Shown here in pieces: positions 15,919-24,928 of a DNA stretch of 39,446 bases. The stretch lies in NCBI GenBank assembly GCA_031553315.1, contig JAVBLT010000052.1:1-39446 (forward strand). The letters are read 5' to 3'. Below the pieces are notes generated by a model. The model had not been told where the DNA came from. It saw only the letters and a list, made by a program, of their open reading frames with translations, and made no database searches. Position 1 is the stretch's first letter. Every line of letters begins with the position of its first letter. Source of the stretch: JAVBLT01 sp031553315. GTDB taxonomy: Bacteria > Verrucomicrobiota > Kiritimatiellia > RFP12 > DVOR01. The position numbers and the translations under genes are program-made.

Positions 15919-16245
15919 AGCCATGCTTTTTTTTTCACGCGGAGGCGCGGAGAACACAGAGCCTGTCTGTAAAAAATCCAAAACCACATACAGTGAAGGA
16001 GGTGTTTTTCCCACAGCGCCTCAACACATCCCGCTCCGCCCGCGCCGCCGTAGTTTGCTCCTCAACCATAAAATTCCTTCCGTTTTTAACAGATGTAGCC
16101 GAAATACTACATACGTGGTATTTTATCAATGGATGTGGTGAAAATAAATTTGAACCCCGGTTTTCGATTTTGTTCTTTTTTTTTTATCATATTTTAACTA
16201 TCATTTACACCGCAATCAGTTCAAATTTTCAAGGATTTCTGCTAT
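15919..16245 (+). other. Intergenic gap between trpA and the type ISP gene
   Basis: No convincing gene. The first part is GC-rich and contains a repeat-like CACGCGGAGGCGCGGAG string; from about 16080 the composition becomes AT-rich, marking the left edge of the restriction island. An operator-like inverted repeat ATACTAC-atac-GTGGTAT occurs at 16104-16121 (7-bp arms, one G-U). A T-run near 16176-16185 is not preceded by a stable hairpin. No good -35/-10 pair for the downstream gene was found. Confidence 0.5.
15934..15961 (+). repeat. Possible dispersed CACGCGGAGGCGCGGAG-type repeat fragment
   Basis: TTCACGCGGAGGCGCGGAG followed by AACACAGAG. Similar purine-rich strings (sequence of the form CACGCAGAGGCGCAGAG) recur in intergenic regions of many bacterial genomes, by general knowledge. 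Only one copy is in this window, so repeat status is inferred. Confidence 0.3.
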
Positions 16246-19200
16246 ATGATTTTTCAACATGTTTTGACGAAATTTCGCAACGATTCAAAAACTGAAAAAG
16301 AAAAGGGCTCACAGTTTGAACGGTTGATGCAGCTTTACCTGCAAACGGAACCTTACTACACTCAGGTTTTGAAAAAGATATGGTTGTGGAATGAATTTCC
16401 ATTTCGCAATGAATTCGGAGGAAAAGATCTTGGCATTGATCTTGTGGCACAAACCACGAATGGCGGGTATTGGGCGATTCAATGCAAGTGTTATGACGAA
16501 TCGGTTAGAATCACAAAAGCGGAAGTCGATACATTTCTGTCTACCGCCAGCCGTTTTTTTGTAGATGATCAAGGTAAAACAAACCAATTTGAACGCTGCC
16601 TTTGGATTTCCACCACCAATAACTGGGGAACAAATGCAGAAGAAACCATCCGCAACCATGTACCTGCCGTTTCTCGGCTTTCACTCCATCATTTACAGAA
16701 TAGCAGTGTAGAGTGGGAAAAACTTTTGGACGGAATGTCGGGTGAAGCAGCGCGTAAGCCCCGCCACCAACCCAGACCCCATCAGCAAGACGCGATTACC
16801 GCCGCAACATCGCATTATAAAACTGCCGACCGCGGTAAATTAATTATGGCGTGCGGTACGGGCAAGACGTTTACCTCATTGAAAATTGCCGAAAAACAAG
16901 CGGGGGATAATGGCCTTGTTTTGTTTCTTGTCCCGTCGATTGCATTGTTAGGGCAGACGCTGGAAGAGTGGTTGGCGAATGCCGAGCGTCCAATCAATCC
17001 CATTTGTATTTGTTCAGACCCTGAAGTGAGCAAACGAAAAACTAAGAATGAAGACTTCGATGCGGATAGCGTGGTTGATCTGGCGCTTCCTGCTTCCACA
17101 CAAACACCCGAAATCATCAAGCAGTTGGAACTGGCCCGCGCTAATACCGGAATTACGGTTGTTTTCAGTACCTATCAATCCATTGAGGTCATTGCAAAAG
17201 CCCAGCAGGAATACCGGAAGCAGTATGGCGAACAGGCGGGAATCTTTGATTTGATTGTCTGTGACGAGGCTCACCGAACAACCGGAGTCACTTTGTCGGA
17301 TAAAGATGAATCAGCGTTTGTAAAGGTACATGACAATAATTTTCTTACCACCAAAAAGCGCATGTACATGACCGCAACGCCGCGCCTTTACCATGACGAC
17401 GCGAAGAAAAAGGCGGCGGATAATAATATGATTCTTTGCTCCATGGATGATGAATCGCTCTATGGTAAAGAATTTTACCACATCGGCTTTGGCGATGCCG
17501 TAGAGAAGGATTTGCTTTCTGATTACAAAGTACTCATTCTTACCGTCAATGAAAATGATCTCAGCAAAGCGGCGCAATTGATGATTGCGGCGGGTGAAAA
17601 TGAAATTCCGGCAGAAGATGTCAACAAGTTAATTGGTTGTATCAATGCGCTCAGTAAGGAAATTTTGGGAGACCAGACGGTTAAAGCCAGCGACCCTGAG
17701 CCAATGTGCACCGCTGTGGCGTTTTGCCAAAACATCAAAATTTCAAAGGCGATTACAAAGACCTTCAACCAAATGCGCGAACTGTATTACACGACTCTTC
17801 CTGTTGAGCAGCAACAGAAGATGGTTGTGGTGGATAGTAAACATATTGATGGCACCATGGCGGCTACCGAACGTGGTGAAAAGCTGATGTGGCTGAAAAA
17901 TGTACCGAAGAGTGAAATGAAGTGCCGGATTTTGACCAATGTGCGCTGTTTGAGTGAAGGCGTTGATGTGCCCTCACTTGATGCGGTCATGTTCCTTTCC
18001 GCCCGTAACTCGCAAGTCGATGTGGTTCAATCGGTAGGGCGCGTCATGCGCCGTTCTCCCGGAAAGAAATACGGTTACATCATTATCCCCATTGTGGTGC
18101 CCTACGATGTTGAGGGAGAGAAGGCTCTGAGCAATAGCAAGGAATATGGGGTCGTCTGGACGGTGCTCAACGCGCTTCGCGCGCATGACGACCGCTTCAA
18201 TGCCACGATTAATAAAATCGAGCTCAACAAGGCAAAACCGGAAAGCATCGTTATTGGCGGAGCCTCGCATGGCAGAGATGATCATGGCGGCACGGAAACC
18301 GTGGGCGGTGATGATACCCTGACCCAGCTGACCTTGAAATTCAAGGAGATGCAAAGCCTTCTGTATGCCAAGCTCGTTGAAAAGGTCGGTGAGCGACGCT
18401 ATTGGGAACAATGGGCCAAAGACGTGGCCGCAATCGCTACCCGTCAGATTGAGGGAATCCGTGAGCTTGTCGAGAAAGATAAGAAACACAAAAGCTCTTT
18501 CGAAAAATTCATGAAAGGCTTGCGTAAAAACATCAACCCTTCTATCTCTGAAAACGATGCGATTGAAATGCTCGCCCAGCATTTGATTACCCAGCCCGTG
18601 TTTGAGGCGCTTTTCGAGAACTACTCCTTTGTCAAAAACAACGCCATTTCCCAATCCATGCAGCAGATGATTGATCTGCTCAATGAGCACAAAGATGAAA
18701 AAGACACCGAAACCCTCCAGCGTTTCTATGATTCCGTGCGTGAACGGGCGAAGGATATCGACAACGCCGAAGCCAAGCAGAAAATTATTATTGAGCTTTA
18801 CGACAAATTTTTCAAAACCGCTTTTCCGATGATGGTTGAAAAGCTCGGTATCGTCTACACCCCCGTCGAAGTGGTCGATTACATCATCCACTCGGTCGAT
18901 GCCGTGCTCCGCCGTGAATTTGGCCGCTCGCTCTCTGATAAAAATGTGCATATTCTCGATCCCTTCACGGGAACCGGCACCTTCATCACCCGTCTTCTCC
19001 AAAGCGGCCTGATTCAACCGGAAGACCTCCAGCGCAAATACGCCCATGAAATCCATGCCAACGAAATTGTTCTGCTCGCGTATTACATCGCCTCGGTCAA
19101 CATTGAAAACGTCTATCATGACCTGATTCAAGAAAAATCAAATGAATACACACCTTTCAACGGTATCTGCCTAACCGATACCTTTCAGTTGGGCGAAACC

Positions 19201-21144
19201 AAAGAGGGCGAAGATCTTTTTAGTGATATGTTCCCGCAAAATTCGCATCGTGTGCAAGAGCAACAAAACACCCCACTTCGTATCATTATGGGAAACCCGC
19301 CGTATTCAATTGGCCAAAAATCAGAAAATGACAATGCACAAAATCAATCCTACCCGAAGTTAGATATGCGAATTGAACAAACGTATTCCTCAGCTTCCAA
19401 TGCTGTAACTAACAAATCGTTGTATGATGCTTATATCAAGGCTTTTAGATGGGCGTCGGATCGTCTTGACCCAGAAAATGGTGGCGTGATTTGTTTTGTT
19501 AGTAACGGATCTTGGATTGACGGAAATAGCACTCAGGGTGTCCGCGCATGTCTTGAAAAAGAGTTTTCCGCCATTTATATTTTTAACTTGCGCGGCAATC
19601 AACGCACAAGCGGGGAAATTTCTCGAAAGGAAGGTGGTAAAATATTTGGTGTAGGAAGTCGTACACCGATCAGTATTACCTTGCTGATTAAAAAAAACGG
19701 TTGCCAAGATAAGGCTGTGATTTATTATCGCGATATTGGTGATTATTTAGATCGAAATGAAAAGCTGTCCATTATAAAAACCATGAAATCAATTGAAAGC
19801 AAAGTGATGAATTGGCAGATCCTTGTCTCAAATTTGAGCCATGATTGGATTAATCATCGAAGTGATAAGTTCAGTGATTTTATCCCGTTGCACTCCGAAA
19901 AGAAATTTGATCTTAAAACCAAATCAATTTTTGTGACTCATTCTCTGGGGACTATTACAAGTCGTGATGCTTGGGCATGTAATTTTTCTAAGCCTTTTTT
20001 GCTGAATAACATGGAGAAAACAATCGATTTTTATAATTTACAGGTTAAAACATACAATTTCCTACCTCCATCCCAAAAACCTCCAGTTTCTGATTTCATT
20101 GATATGGATAGTAAAAAAATTGCATGGAGTAGCAGTTTGATTCCCAAATTGGAAAGAAATATTCGAGTTGTTTTTGATACAAAAAATATTTCTCCTTTTC
20201 TTTATCGACCCTTCAATAGAATGTACATTTACATGAATGAACACTTCATCCACAGGCGTGGACAATTCGATCAATTTTTTCCAACTCAACACCAACAAAA
20301 TTTAATTATTTGTATGTCGGGGGTTGGCTCAAGCAAAGACTTTTCTCTTTTGATTACGGATAACGTTGCTGATTTCCAGTTATTGATGAATTCCCAATGT
20401 TTTCCATTATACTGGTATGAAGAACTTGATGATACAACTGCGGAAACTTTGTTTGATCATGTTGCTGGAGTTGAAACCAAGCAATATGTACGGCGAGATG
20501 CGGTCAGTGATTTTATCTTTAAACTTGCACGAAAACAATATGGAGAAGTGACTACCAAGGAAGACATTTTTTATTATGTGTATGCTTTTTTGCATAATCC
20601 CAATTATCGGACTCAGTTTGCTTCTGATTTGAAAAAATCATTGCCTCGTATTCCATTTGTTGACGATTCTCTGACGTTTTGGAAGTATGTTGAGGCCGGG
20701 CGACGCTTAGCGGAACTTCATTTGAATTATGAAAGTCAACCAGCGCCTGGTTGTATCGTTGTTGTATACGATACAATTTCAAAGAGAGCCATTGAGACCT
20801 CTTTGAAAACAGGTGAATTGAATGCCATCAATTTGCATGTAGAGAAAATGCGTTTTCCAAAGAAAGATCAGAAAGATCGGATTTTGTACAACAATCAGAT
20901 TGAAATCCGCAATATCCCCGCCGAAGCCTATGAGTATGTTGTCAACGGGCGTAGCGCAGTTGAGTGGGTGATGGAGCAGTATCAAATCAAAACGCACAAA
21001 GAAAGCGGTATTGTCAACGATCCCAATGATTGGGCTGATGAACATGAAAATCCGCGCTACATTCTGAATCTTCTTTTGAGCGTGATGACGGTAAGCATCG
21101 AAACTATGAAGATTGTAAAAGCATTGCCAAAGGTGGAATTATGA
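16246..21144 (+). CDS. Type ISP restriction-modification enzyme (nuclease-helicase-methyltransferase)
   Basis: Single-chain restriction enzyme of 1632 residues, like LlaGI/LlaBIII (about 1580). An Mrr-like nuclease domain has D65 in GIDLVA and Q79-C-K81. An SF2 translocase has ACGTGKT (202-208), DEAH (340-343), MTATP (375-379) and QSVGRVMR (595-602). A coupler region follows, then an N6-adenine methyltransferase with DPFTGTGTF at 905-913 and NPPY at 1017-1020, and a C-terminal target-recognition domain to about 1600. Such enzymes methylate one strand of an asymmetric site and translocate on unmethylated DNA until two collide and cut. All catalytic motifs are intact. AAGGA lies 10 nt before the ATG. 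The target-recognition part (about 19.3-20.9 kb) is more AT-rich than the motor core. Confidence 0.93.
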   Translation: MIFQHVLTKFRNDSKTEKEKGSQFERLMQLYLQTEPYYTQVLKKIWLWNEFPFRNEFGGKDLGIDLVAQTTNGGYWAIQCKCYDESVRITKAEVDTFLSTASRFFVDDQGKTNQFERCLWISTTNNWGTNAEETIRNHVPAVSRLSLHHLQNSSVEWEKLLDGMSGEAARKPRHQPRPHQQDAITAATSHYKTADRGKLIMACGTGKTFTSLKIAEKQAGDNGLVLFLVPSIALLGQTLEEWLANAERPINPICICSDPEVSKRKTKNEDFDADSVVDLALPASTQTPEIIKQLELARANTGITVVFSTYQSIEVIAKAQQEYRKQYGEQAGIFDLIVCDEAHRTTGVTLSDKDESAFVKVHDNNFLTTKKRMYMTATPRLYHDDAKKKAADNNMILCSMDDESLYGKEFYHIGFGDAVEKDLLSDYKVLILTVNENDLSKAAQLMIAAGENEIPAEDVNKLIGCINALSKEILGDQTVKASDPEPMCTAVAFCQNIKISKAITKTFNQMRELYYTTLPVEQQQKMVVVDSKHIDGTMAATERGEKLMWLKNVPKSEMKCRILTNVRCLSEGVDVPSLDAVMFLSARNSQVDVVQSVGRVMRRSPGKKYGYIIIPIVVPYDVEGEKALSNSKEYGVVWTVLNALRAHDDRFNATINKIELNKAKPESIVIGGASHGRDDHGGTETVGGDDTLTQLTLKFKEMQSLLYAKLVEKVGERRYWEQWAKDVAAIATRQIEGIRELVEKDKKHKSSFEKFMKGLRKNINPSISENDAIEMLAQHLITQPVFEALFENYSFVKNNAISQSMQQMIDLLNEHKDEKDTETLQRFYDSVRERAKDIDNAEAKQKIIIELYDKFFKTAFPMMVEKLGIVYTPVEVVDYIIHSVDAVLRREFGRSLSDKNVHILDPFTGTGTFITRLLQSGLIQPEDLQRKYAHEIHANEIVLLAYYIASVNIENVYHDLIQEKSNEYTPFNGICLTDTFQLGETKEGEDLFSDMFPQNSHRVQEQQNTPLRIIMGNPPYSIGQKSENDNAQNQSYPKLDMRIEQTYSSASNAVTNKSLYDAYIKAFRWASDRLDPENGGVICFVSNGSWIDGNSTQGVRACLEKEFSAIYIFNLRGNQRTSGEISRKEGGKIFGVGSRTPISITLLIKKNGCQDKAVIYYRDIGDYLDRNEKLSIIKTMKSIESKVMNWQILVSNLSHDWINHRSDKFSDFIPLHSEKKFDLKTKSIFVTHSLGTITSRDAWACNFSKPFLLNNMEKTIDFYNLQVKTYNFLPPSQKPPVSDFIDMDSKKIAWSSSLIPKLERNIRVVFDTKNISPFLYRPFNRMYIYMNEHFIHRRGQFDQFFPTQHQQNLIICMSGVGSSKDFSLLITDNVADFQLLMNSQCFPLYWYEELDDTTAETLFDHVAGVETKQYVRRDAVSDFIFKLARKQYGEVTTKEDIFYYVYAFLHNPNYRTQFASDLKKSLPRIPFVDDSLTFWKYVEAGRRLAELHLNYESQPAPGCIVVVYDTISKRAIETSLKTGELNAINLHVEKMRFPKKDQKDRILYNNQIEIRNIPAEAYEYVVNGRSAVEWVMEQYQIKTHKESGIVNDPNDWADEHENPRYILNLLLSVMTVSIETMKIVKALPKVEL

Positions 21145-21932
21145 GCGAAGAACGTGGTGTTTTTGAGTGGCTTATGATGATCGGTTCTTTAGGTGGATTA
21201 GGTAGCATTGTTGTTGGAATATATAGGTGGCTTGTAAAACCAAAACTCATTATTAATCTTGATGATAATGCAGCGATTTCGTATTCAGAAAATACTGGAA
21301 ACAGTATTGCTCTCAAGATGTCGTTTTTGGCTGAACGTAAAGGTGCTGTTGTTAAAAGATTAAAAGTTACTCTGACGCATAAATCAGGTGCTGCGAAGAT
21401 ACTTGTTGGCGAATATATAAATGAGCATTTTGGGGATTCATCTGTTTCTTCAAATGGTGCGAATCTTTCTATACGAAATGCAAAATTCCAGAAGATGTTG
21501 GGGTTATTTGTTTCAACAAACTATTTTTCGGATCGGACTGTGTTTTTTATTGATAAGGAGTTTTTGGAGTCTAATAACAAACTGATAACAAGTCTTACTG
21601 ATAAAATTCTATTCTATAAAAAAACATGTTGTGATTTGATGGAAATAAAAAAAGCAAAAGAATATATCGATATAATTGACAATTTTAATAAAAGTCAGTA
21701 TTGGCGAGAAGGCCATTATAATGGACTTGTTTTCATTGAATCGAACGGGAAAGAAAAGAAAAAATCATTTTGTTTTGATCTTTCCGAGAAGGACTTGGAA
21801 GTGTTGAATCAAAATCGGGAAATATACGCACGAAATTTTGAAAAATTTGTTTTTAATAATTTAAATGACGAAACGAAAGAAGGATATAAAGATGTTTATT
21901 GTATATTGATGGATTGTCATAAAGTATCGTAA
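21141..21932 (+). CDS. Membrane-anchored protein of unknown function coupled to the ISP enzyme
   Basis: Protein of 263 residues that I do not recognise. One hydrophobic segment near the N-terminus (about residues 10-31, WLMMIGSLGGLGSIVVGIYRW) is followed by a basic stretch and a long soluble, charged domain with no Cys-metal or nucleotide motif. Its ATG overlaps the ISP stop (ATGA), and AAGGTGG inside the ISP gene gives a ribosome site, so the two are translated together. A strong terminator follows. The gene is AT-rich like the rest of the island. It may be an accessory of the restriction system or an unrelated passenger; context is the only evidence. Confidence 0.7.
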   Translation: MSEERGVFEWLMMIGSLGGLGSIVVGIYRWLVKPKLIINLDDNAAISYSENTGNSIALKMSFLAERKGAVVKRLKVTLTHKSGAAKILVGEYINEHFGDSSVSSNGANLSIRNAKFQKMLGLFVSTNYFSDRTVFFIDKEFLESNNKLITSLTDKILFYKKTCCDLMEIKKAKEYIDIIDNFNKSQYWREGHYNGLVFIESNGKEKKKSFCFDLSEKDLEVLNQNREIYARNFEKFVFNNLNDETKEGYKDVYCILMDCHKVS

Positions 21933-21963
21933 TTATTGGTGCGAAAACTTGTTTGATGAATGA

Positions 21964-21999
21964 ACGGCGCTTGGGGAACCGAGCGCCGTTTTTATTTTT
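21964..21999 (+). terminator. Strong intrinsic terminator, possibly bidirectional
   Basis: Stem ACGGCGCTTGG (21964-21974) with CCGAGCGCCGT (21979-21989), 11 pairs with one G-U, a GGAA tetraloop, then TTTTTATTTTT. It ends the ISP operon. On the minus strand it lies right behind the sugar transferase stop and is followed by a moderately T-rich tail, so it may serve both convergent genes. Confidence 0.85.
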
Positions 22000-22570
22000 C
22001 CTGGGTGCCGGTGAATTCGGGCATGGTGGCTTCGCCGGGGGCGGTGATGCCGCGGCGGGTGAAGGTCTGGGTGAGGGTTTTGAGGAGGATGTGGAGGTCG
22101 AGGCGGAGGCTGCGGTGGTCGACGTAGTAACAATCGAAGGTGAATTTTTCTTCCCAGGTGAGGGCGTTGCGGCCGTTGATCTGGGCGAGGCCGGTGAGGC
22201 CGGGGGAGACGAGGTGGCGGCGGTTTTGCTCGGGGGTGTAGCGGGGGAGGTAGCGGAGGTGGAGGGGGCGGGGGCCGATGAGGGCCATGTCGCCGGAGAT
22301 GATGTTGAGGAGCTCGGGGAGTTCGTCGAGGCTGGTGGAGCGGAGGAAGCGGCCGAAGGGGGGGAGGCGATGGGCGTCGGGGGCGGTGCCGGGGTGCATG
22401 GTGCGGAATTTGAGGAGGATGAAGGGGCGGCCGTTTTTGCCGGCGCGGGGCTGGCGGAAGAGGATGGGGGGGCCGAGCTTGGCGCGCACGAGGAGGGCGA
22501 GGATGAGGAGAAGGGGGGCCCAGAGGGGGGCGGAAAGGAGGATGAGGAGGAGCTGGAGGGGGCGGGGCAT
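21992..22570 (-). CDS. PglC-type initiating sugar-phosphate transferase
   Basis: Small monotopic phosphoglycosyl transferase of 192 residues, the size of PglC. It would transfer a sugar phosphate from a UDP-sugar to undecaprenyl phosphate and start a surface glycan. An N-terminal re-entrant hydrophobic helix (5-28) is followed by FRQPRAGKNGRPFILLKFRTM (38-58), the catalytic Asp-Glu pair D82-E83 in TSLDELPELLNI, and GDMALIGPRP. PGLTGLAQINGRNALTWEEK comes near the end. No other glycan genes are adjacent, which is unusual. Upstream lie three imperfect GGTTGRC 7-mers (22575-22595) and no obvious ribosome site. Confidence 0.9.
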   Translation of the reverse strand: MPRPLQLLLILLSAPLWAPLLLILALLVRAKLGPPILFRQPRAGKNGRPFILLKFRTMHPGTAPDAHRLPPFGRFLRSTSLDELPELLNIISGDMALIGPRPLHLRYLPRYTPEQNRRHLVSPGLTGLAQINGRNALTWEEKFTFDCYYVDHRSLRLDLHILLKTLTQTFTRRGITAPGEATMPEFTGTQEK

Positions 22571-22632
22571 GGGTGGTTGACGGTTGGCGGTTGAGGGTGA
22601 TTGTGGGGGCGATCTCCCGGTGAAGGAAAGAA

Positions 22633-22685
22633 CCCGGCCGGATTCGCGTGTGGGGGGTGGGGTGGGGGGTGCGAATCCGGCCGGG
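22633..22685 (-). terminator. Terminator-like hairpin with a poly-C loop behind the EF-G-like gene
   Basis: A perfect 15-bp inverted repeat, CCCGGCCGGATTCGC (22633-22647) with its complement at 22671-22685. On the minus strand it lies 12 nt after the EF-G-like stop and is followed by TTCTTTCCTTC, a weak U-rich tail. The 23-nt loop is runs of 6, 4 and 6 C on the transcribed strand (G-runs on the plus strand). Confidence 0.7.
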
Positions 22686-22697
22686 GGTTTTGAAAGG

Positions 22698-24725
22698 TTA
22701 GTCTTCGGTGTTGAGGTTGGGGTTGTCTTTGGCGGCGTCGGCGATGATTTTGGGGGTGATGTTGGAGGGGACGATGTCGTAACGGGTGAAGGCCATTTCG
22801 AAGGTGCCTTGGCCGCCGGTGATGGAGCGGAGCTCGGCGGCGTATTTGAAGAGTTCGGCGAGGGGGGCTTCGGCGGTGATGATCTGGAGGTTGCCGTCGG
22901 ACTCGAGGCCCATGATGCGGCCGCGTTTGTGGGTGAGGTCGCCGTTGATGGCGCCCATGAAGGTGTCGGGGATGGTGATGGTGAGGGTCATGATGGGTTC
23001 GAGGATGACGGGGCGGGCTTGGGTGGCGGCTTCGCGGAGGGCTTTGGAGGCGGCGATTTTGAAGGCGATTTCGGAGGAGTCGACGTCGTGATAGGAGCCG
23101 TCGGTGAGGTGGATTTTGATGGCTTGCATGGGGTAGCCGGCGAGGGGGCCGCGGAGCATGCCTTCGTCGACGCCTTTTTTGACGGCGGGGATGAAGTTGC
23201 CGGGGATGGCGCCGCCGACGATTTCGTTGAGGAAGTAGTCGGTCTCTCCGGGGGGGAGGGGCTCGACTTTGAGGGTGACTTCGCCGAATTGGCCGCGGCC
23301 GCCGGATTGCTTTTTGTGGCGGTGGTGGCCGTCGCCTTTGCCGGTGATGGTTTCGCGGTAGGCGACTTTGGGGATGGCGGTGTCGACGGAGACGTTGGAC
23401 TGGCGTTTCATGATGGAGATGGCGACGTCGAGCTGGATGTCGCCCATGCCTTTGAGGATGACTTCTTTGGTTTCGGTGTTTTTCTCGACTTGGAGGGTGG
23501 GGTAGGCTTCGGCGATGCGGTGGAGGGCGACGCTCATTTTGTCTTCGTCGGCCTGGGTGTGGGCTTTGATGGCGAGGAAGGTGACGGGTTTGGGGAAGGT
23601 GGGGGGGGGGATCTGGCGGGGGGCGCCGGGGGAGGTGAGGGTGTGGCCGGTGGTGACGTTTTTGAATTTGGGGATGGCGACGCTGTCGCCGGGGATGGCT
23701 TCGGTGATGGGGATCTGTTTTTTTCCGAGGAGCTGGGTCATGCCGCTGACGGTTTCTTTTTCGCCGGTGGTGGCGTTGAGGAGTTCCATGCCGGTTTTCA
23801 GGGTGCCGGAGAGGACGCGGATGAAGTTGACGTGGCCGAGGAAGGGGTCGACGATGCTGCGCCAGACGTAGCCGGTGAAGGGGGCGGAGGCGTCGGCGAT
23901 GATTTCGTTGCCGGCGGTGTCGGTGAAGGGGCGGCTGCCGGGGGGGGGCATGAGGCGGCAGAGGTTGTCGAGGAGCTGGTCGATGCCGGTGCCTTGGAGG
24001 GGGCAGACGGTGAAGATGGGGTGGGCGGTGCCGGCGATGACGGCGTCGTCGAGGCCTTTTGCGATTTCGGCGGCGGTGAGTTCTTCGCCGCTGAGGAATT
24101 TTTCGGTGAGGGTGTCGTCGGTTTCGGCGGCGTATTCGATGAGCTGGGCTTTGAGGTCGATGAGGTCTTGGGAGAGGGCGTTGTAGGTGAGGATGTCGAT
24201 CACGCCGCCTTTGCCGTCGGGCACGACGGTGGGGAGGCAGCTGGCGCCGAAGTGTTCCTGGATGGCGGCGATGGCGGCGGGGTAGTTGGCGTTGTCGCGG
24301 TCGGTGCCGGTGACGATGAAGCCGATGGCTTTGACGCCGTTCTTTTTGCAGGCTTGCCACACGCGGTGGGTGCCGACCTGGACGCCGGCGGCGGCGTCGA
24401 CGGTGATGAGGGCGAAGTCGCAGGCGCTGCAGGCGCAGATGACTTGGCCGTAGAAGTCCATGAAGCCGGGGGTGTCCATGAAGATCATGCGGTAGGTTTG
24501 GCCGTTGTGCTCGAAGGGGGCGTCGAAACTGGATGAGAAGAGGGTGGTGAGGCGTTCTTTTTCTTCGTCGGTATTATCGGCGATGCTGGTTTTATTGGAG
24601 ACGAGGCCCATGCGGTCGTTGAGGCCGAGCTTAAACGCCAACGCGTCGGTCAACGCGGTTTTCCCCGTGCCGCTGTGGCCGAGGATGACAAAGTTGCGAA
24701 CGTTGGCGACGGAAGCTGCATTCAT
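22698..24725 (-). CDS. Elongation factor G-like translational GTPase paralogue (EF-G2 type)
   Basis: Protein of 675 residues with the five-domain EF-G layout. The P-loop is GHSGTGKT (16-23) and G3 reads DTPGF (84-88). EF-G has DTPGH, whose His activates GTP hydrolysis; here it is Phe. The G4 motif NKxD is replaced by TGTD (139-142). Domains II-V continue to a normal C-terminus (ERF-G-like GPLAGYPMQAIKIHLTDGSYHDVDSS and EPIMTLTITIP). This matches the FusA2 branch rather than the main elongation factor. AAGGAGAG precedes the ATG. Codons end almost always in C, suggesting high expression. Role is uncertain: ribosome translocation, recycling or stress-related. Confidence 0.9.
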   Translation of the reverse strand: MNAASVANVRNFVILGHSGTGKTALTDALAFKLGLNDRMGLVSNKTSIADNTDEEKERLTTLFSSSFDAPFEHNGQTYRMIFMDTPGFMDFYGQVICACSACDFALITVDAAAGVQVGTHRVWQACKKNGVKAIGFIVTGTDRDNANYPAAIAAIQEHFGASCLPTVVPDGKGGVIDILTYNALSQDLIDLKAQLIEYAAETDDTLTEKFLSGEELTAAEIAKGLDDAVIAGTAHPIFTVCPLQGTGIDQLLDNLCRLMPPPGSRPFTDTAGNEIIADASAPFTGYVWRSIVDPFLGHVNFIRVLSGTLKTGMELLNATTGEKETVSGMTQLLGKKQIPITEAIPGDSVAIPKFKNVTTGHTLTSPGAPRQIPPPTFPKPVTFLAIKAHTQADEDKMSVALHRIAEAYPTLQVEKNTETKEVILKGMGDIQLDVAISIMKRQSNVSVDTAIPKVAYRETITGKGDGHHRHKKQSGGRGQFGEVTLKVEPLPPGETDYFLNEIVGGAIPGNFIPAVKKGVDEGMLRGPLAGYPMQAIKIHLTDGSYHDVDSSEIAFKIAASKALREAATQARPVILEPIMTLTITIPDTFMGAINGDLTHKRGRIMGLESDGNLQIITAEAPLAELFKYAAELRSITGGQGTFEMAFTRYDIVPSNITPKIIADAAKDNPNLNTED

Positions 24726-24786
24726 AGCATTTCTCTCCTTAAAAAGCGTACCGGAAAATGAAGAAGCCGAATCTCAATCTGTTTCA

Positions 24787-24815
24787 ATCATGGCACAATT
24801 CCTCACATAAAACAA
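24787..24815 (-). promoter_or_regulatory. Probable promoter of the EF-G-like gene
   Basis: On the minus strand, TTGTTT (24810-24815), 17 nt, CATGAT (24787-24792). Expected start is near 24780, giving a leader of about 55 nt. Confidence 0.5.
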
Positions 24816-24862
24816 CACAAAACGGCAAAAAAGCGTATCTGGCGGTTCTTCTGTGTTAGGCG

Positions 24863-24891
24863 TTGCAAACGGGGTTTAAAACCGGTATACT
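24863..24891 (+). promoter_or_regulatory. Promoter of purL
   Basis: TTGCAA (24863-24868), exactly 17 nt, TATACT (24886-24891). Expected start is near 24898, about 30 nt before the purL ATG. The spacer contains the near-palindrome GGTTTAAAACC. Confidence 0.7.
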
Positions 24892-24928
24892 GTTTCATTC
24901 ATTTTTCTTACTTGAAAGGGTGCAGATT

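Noticed and set aside
15915..16295. Open frame between trpA and the type ISP gene
   Set aside because: Crosses the composition change and the ISP start, with no ribosome site or recognisable protein; treated as intergenic.
21853..24360. Very long minus-strand open frame over the EF-G-like and sugar transferase region
   Set aside because: Translation is Arg/Pro/His low-complexity; it is the wrong-frame shadow of the C-ending codons of the two real genes.
22584..24536. 650-codon plus-strand open frame antisense to the EF-G-like gene
   Set aside because: Gly/Val/Asp-rich shadow caused by codon bias on the opposite strand; no domain and no ribosome site.
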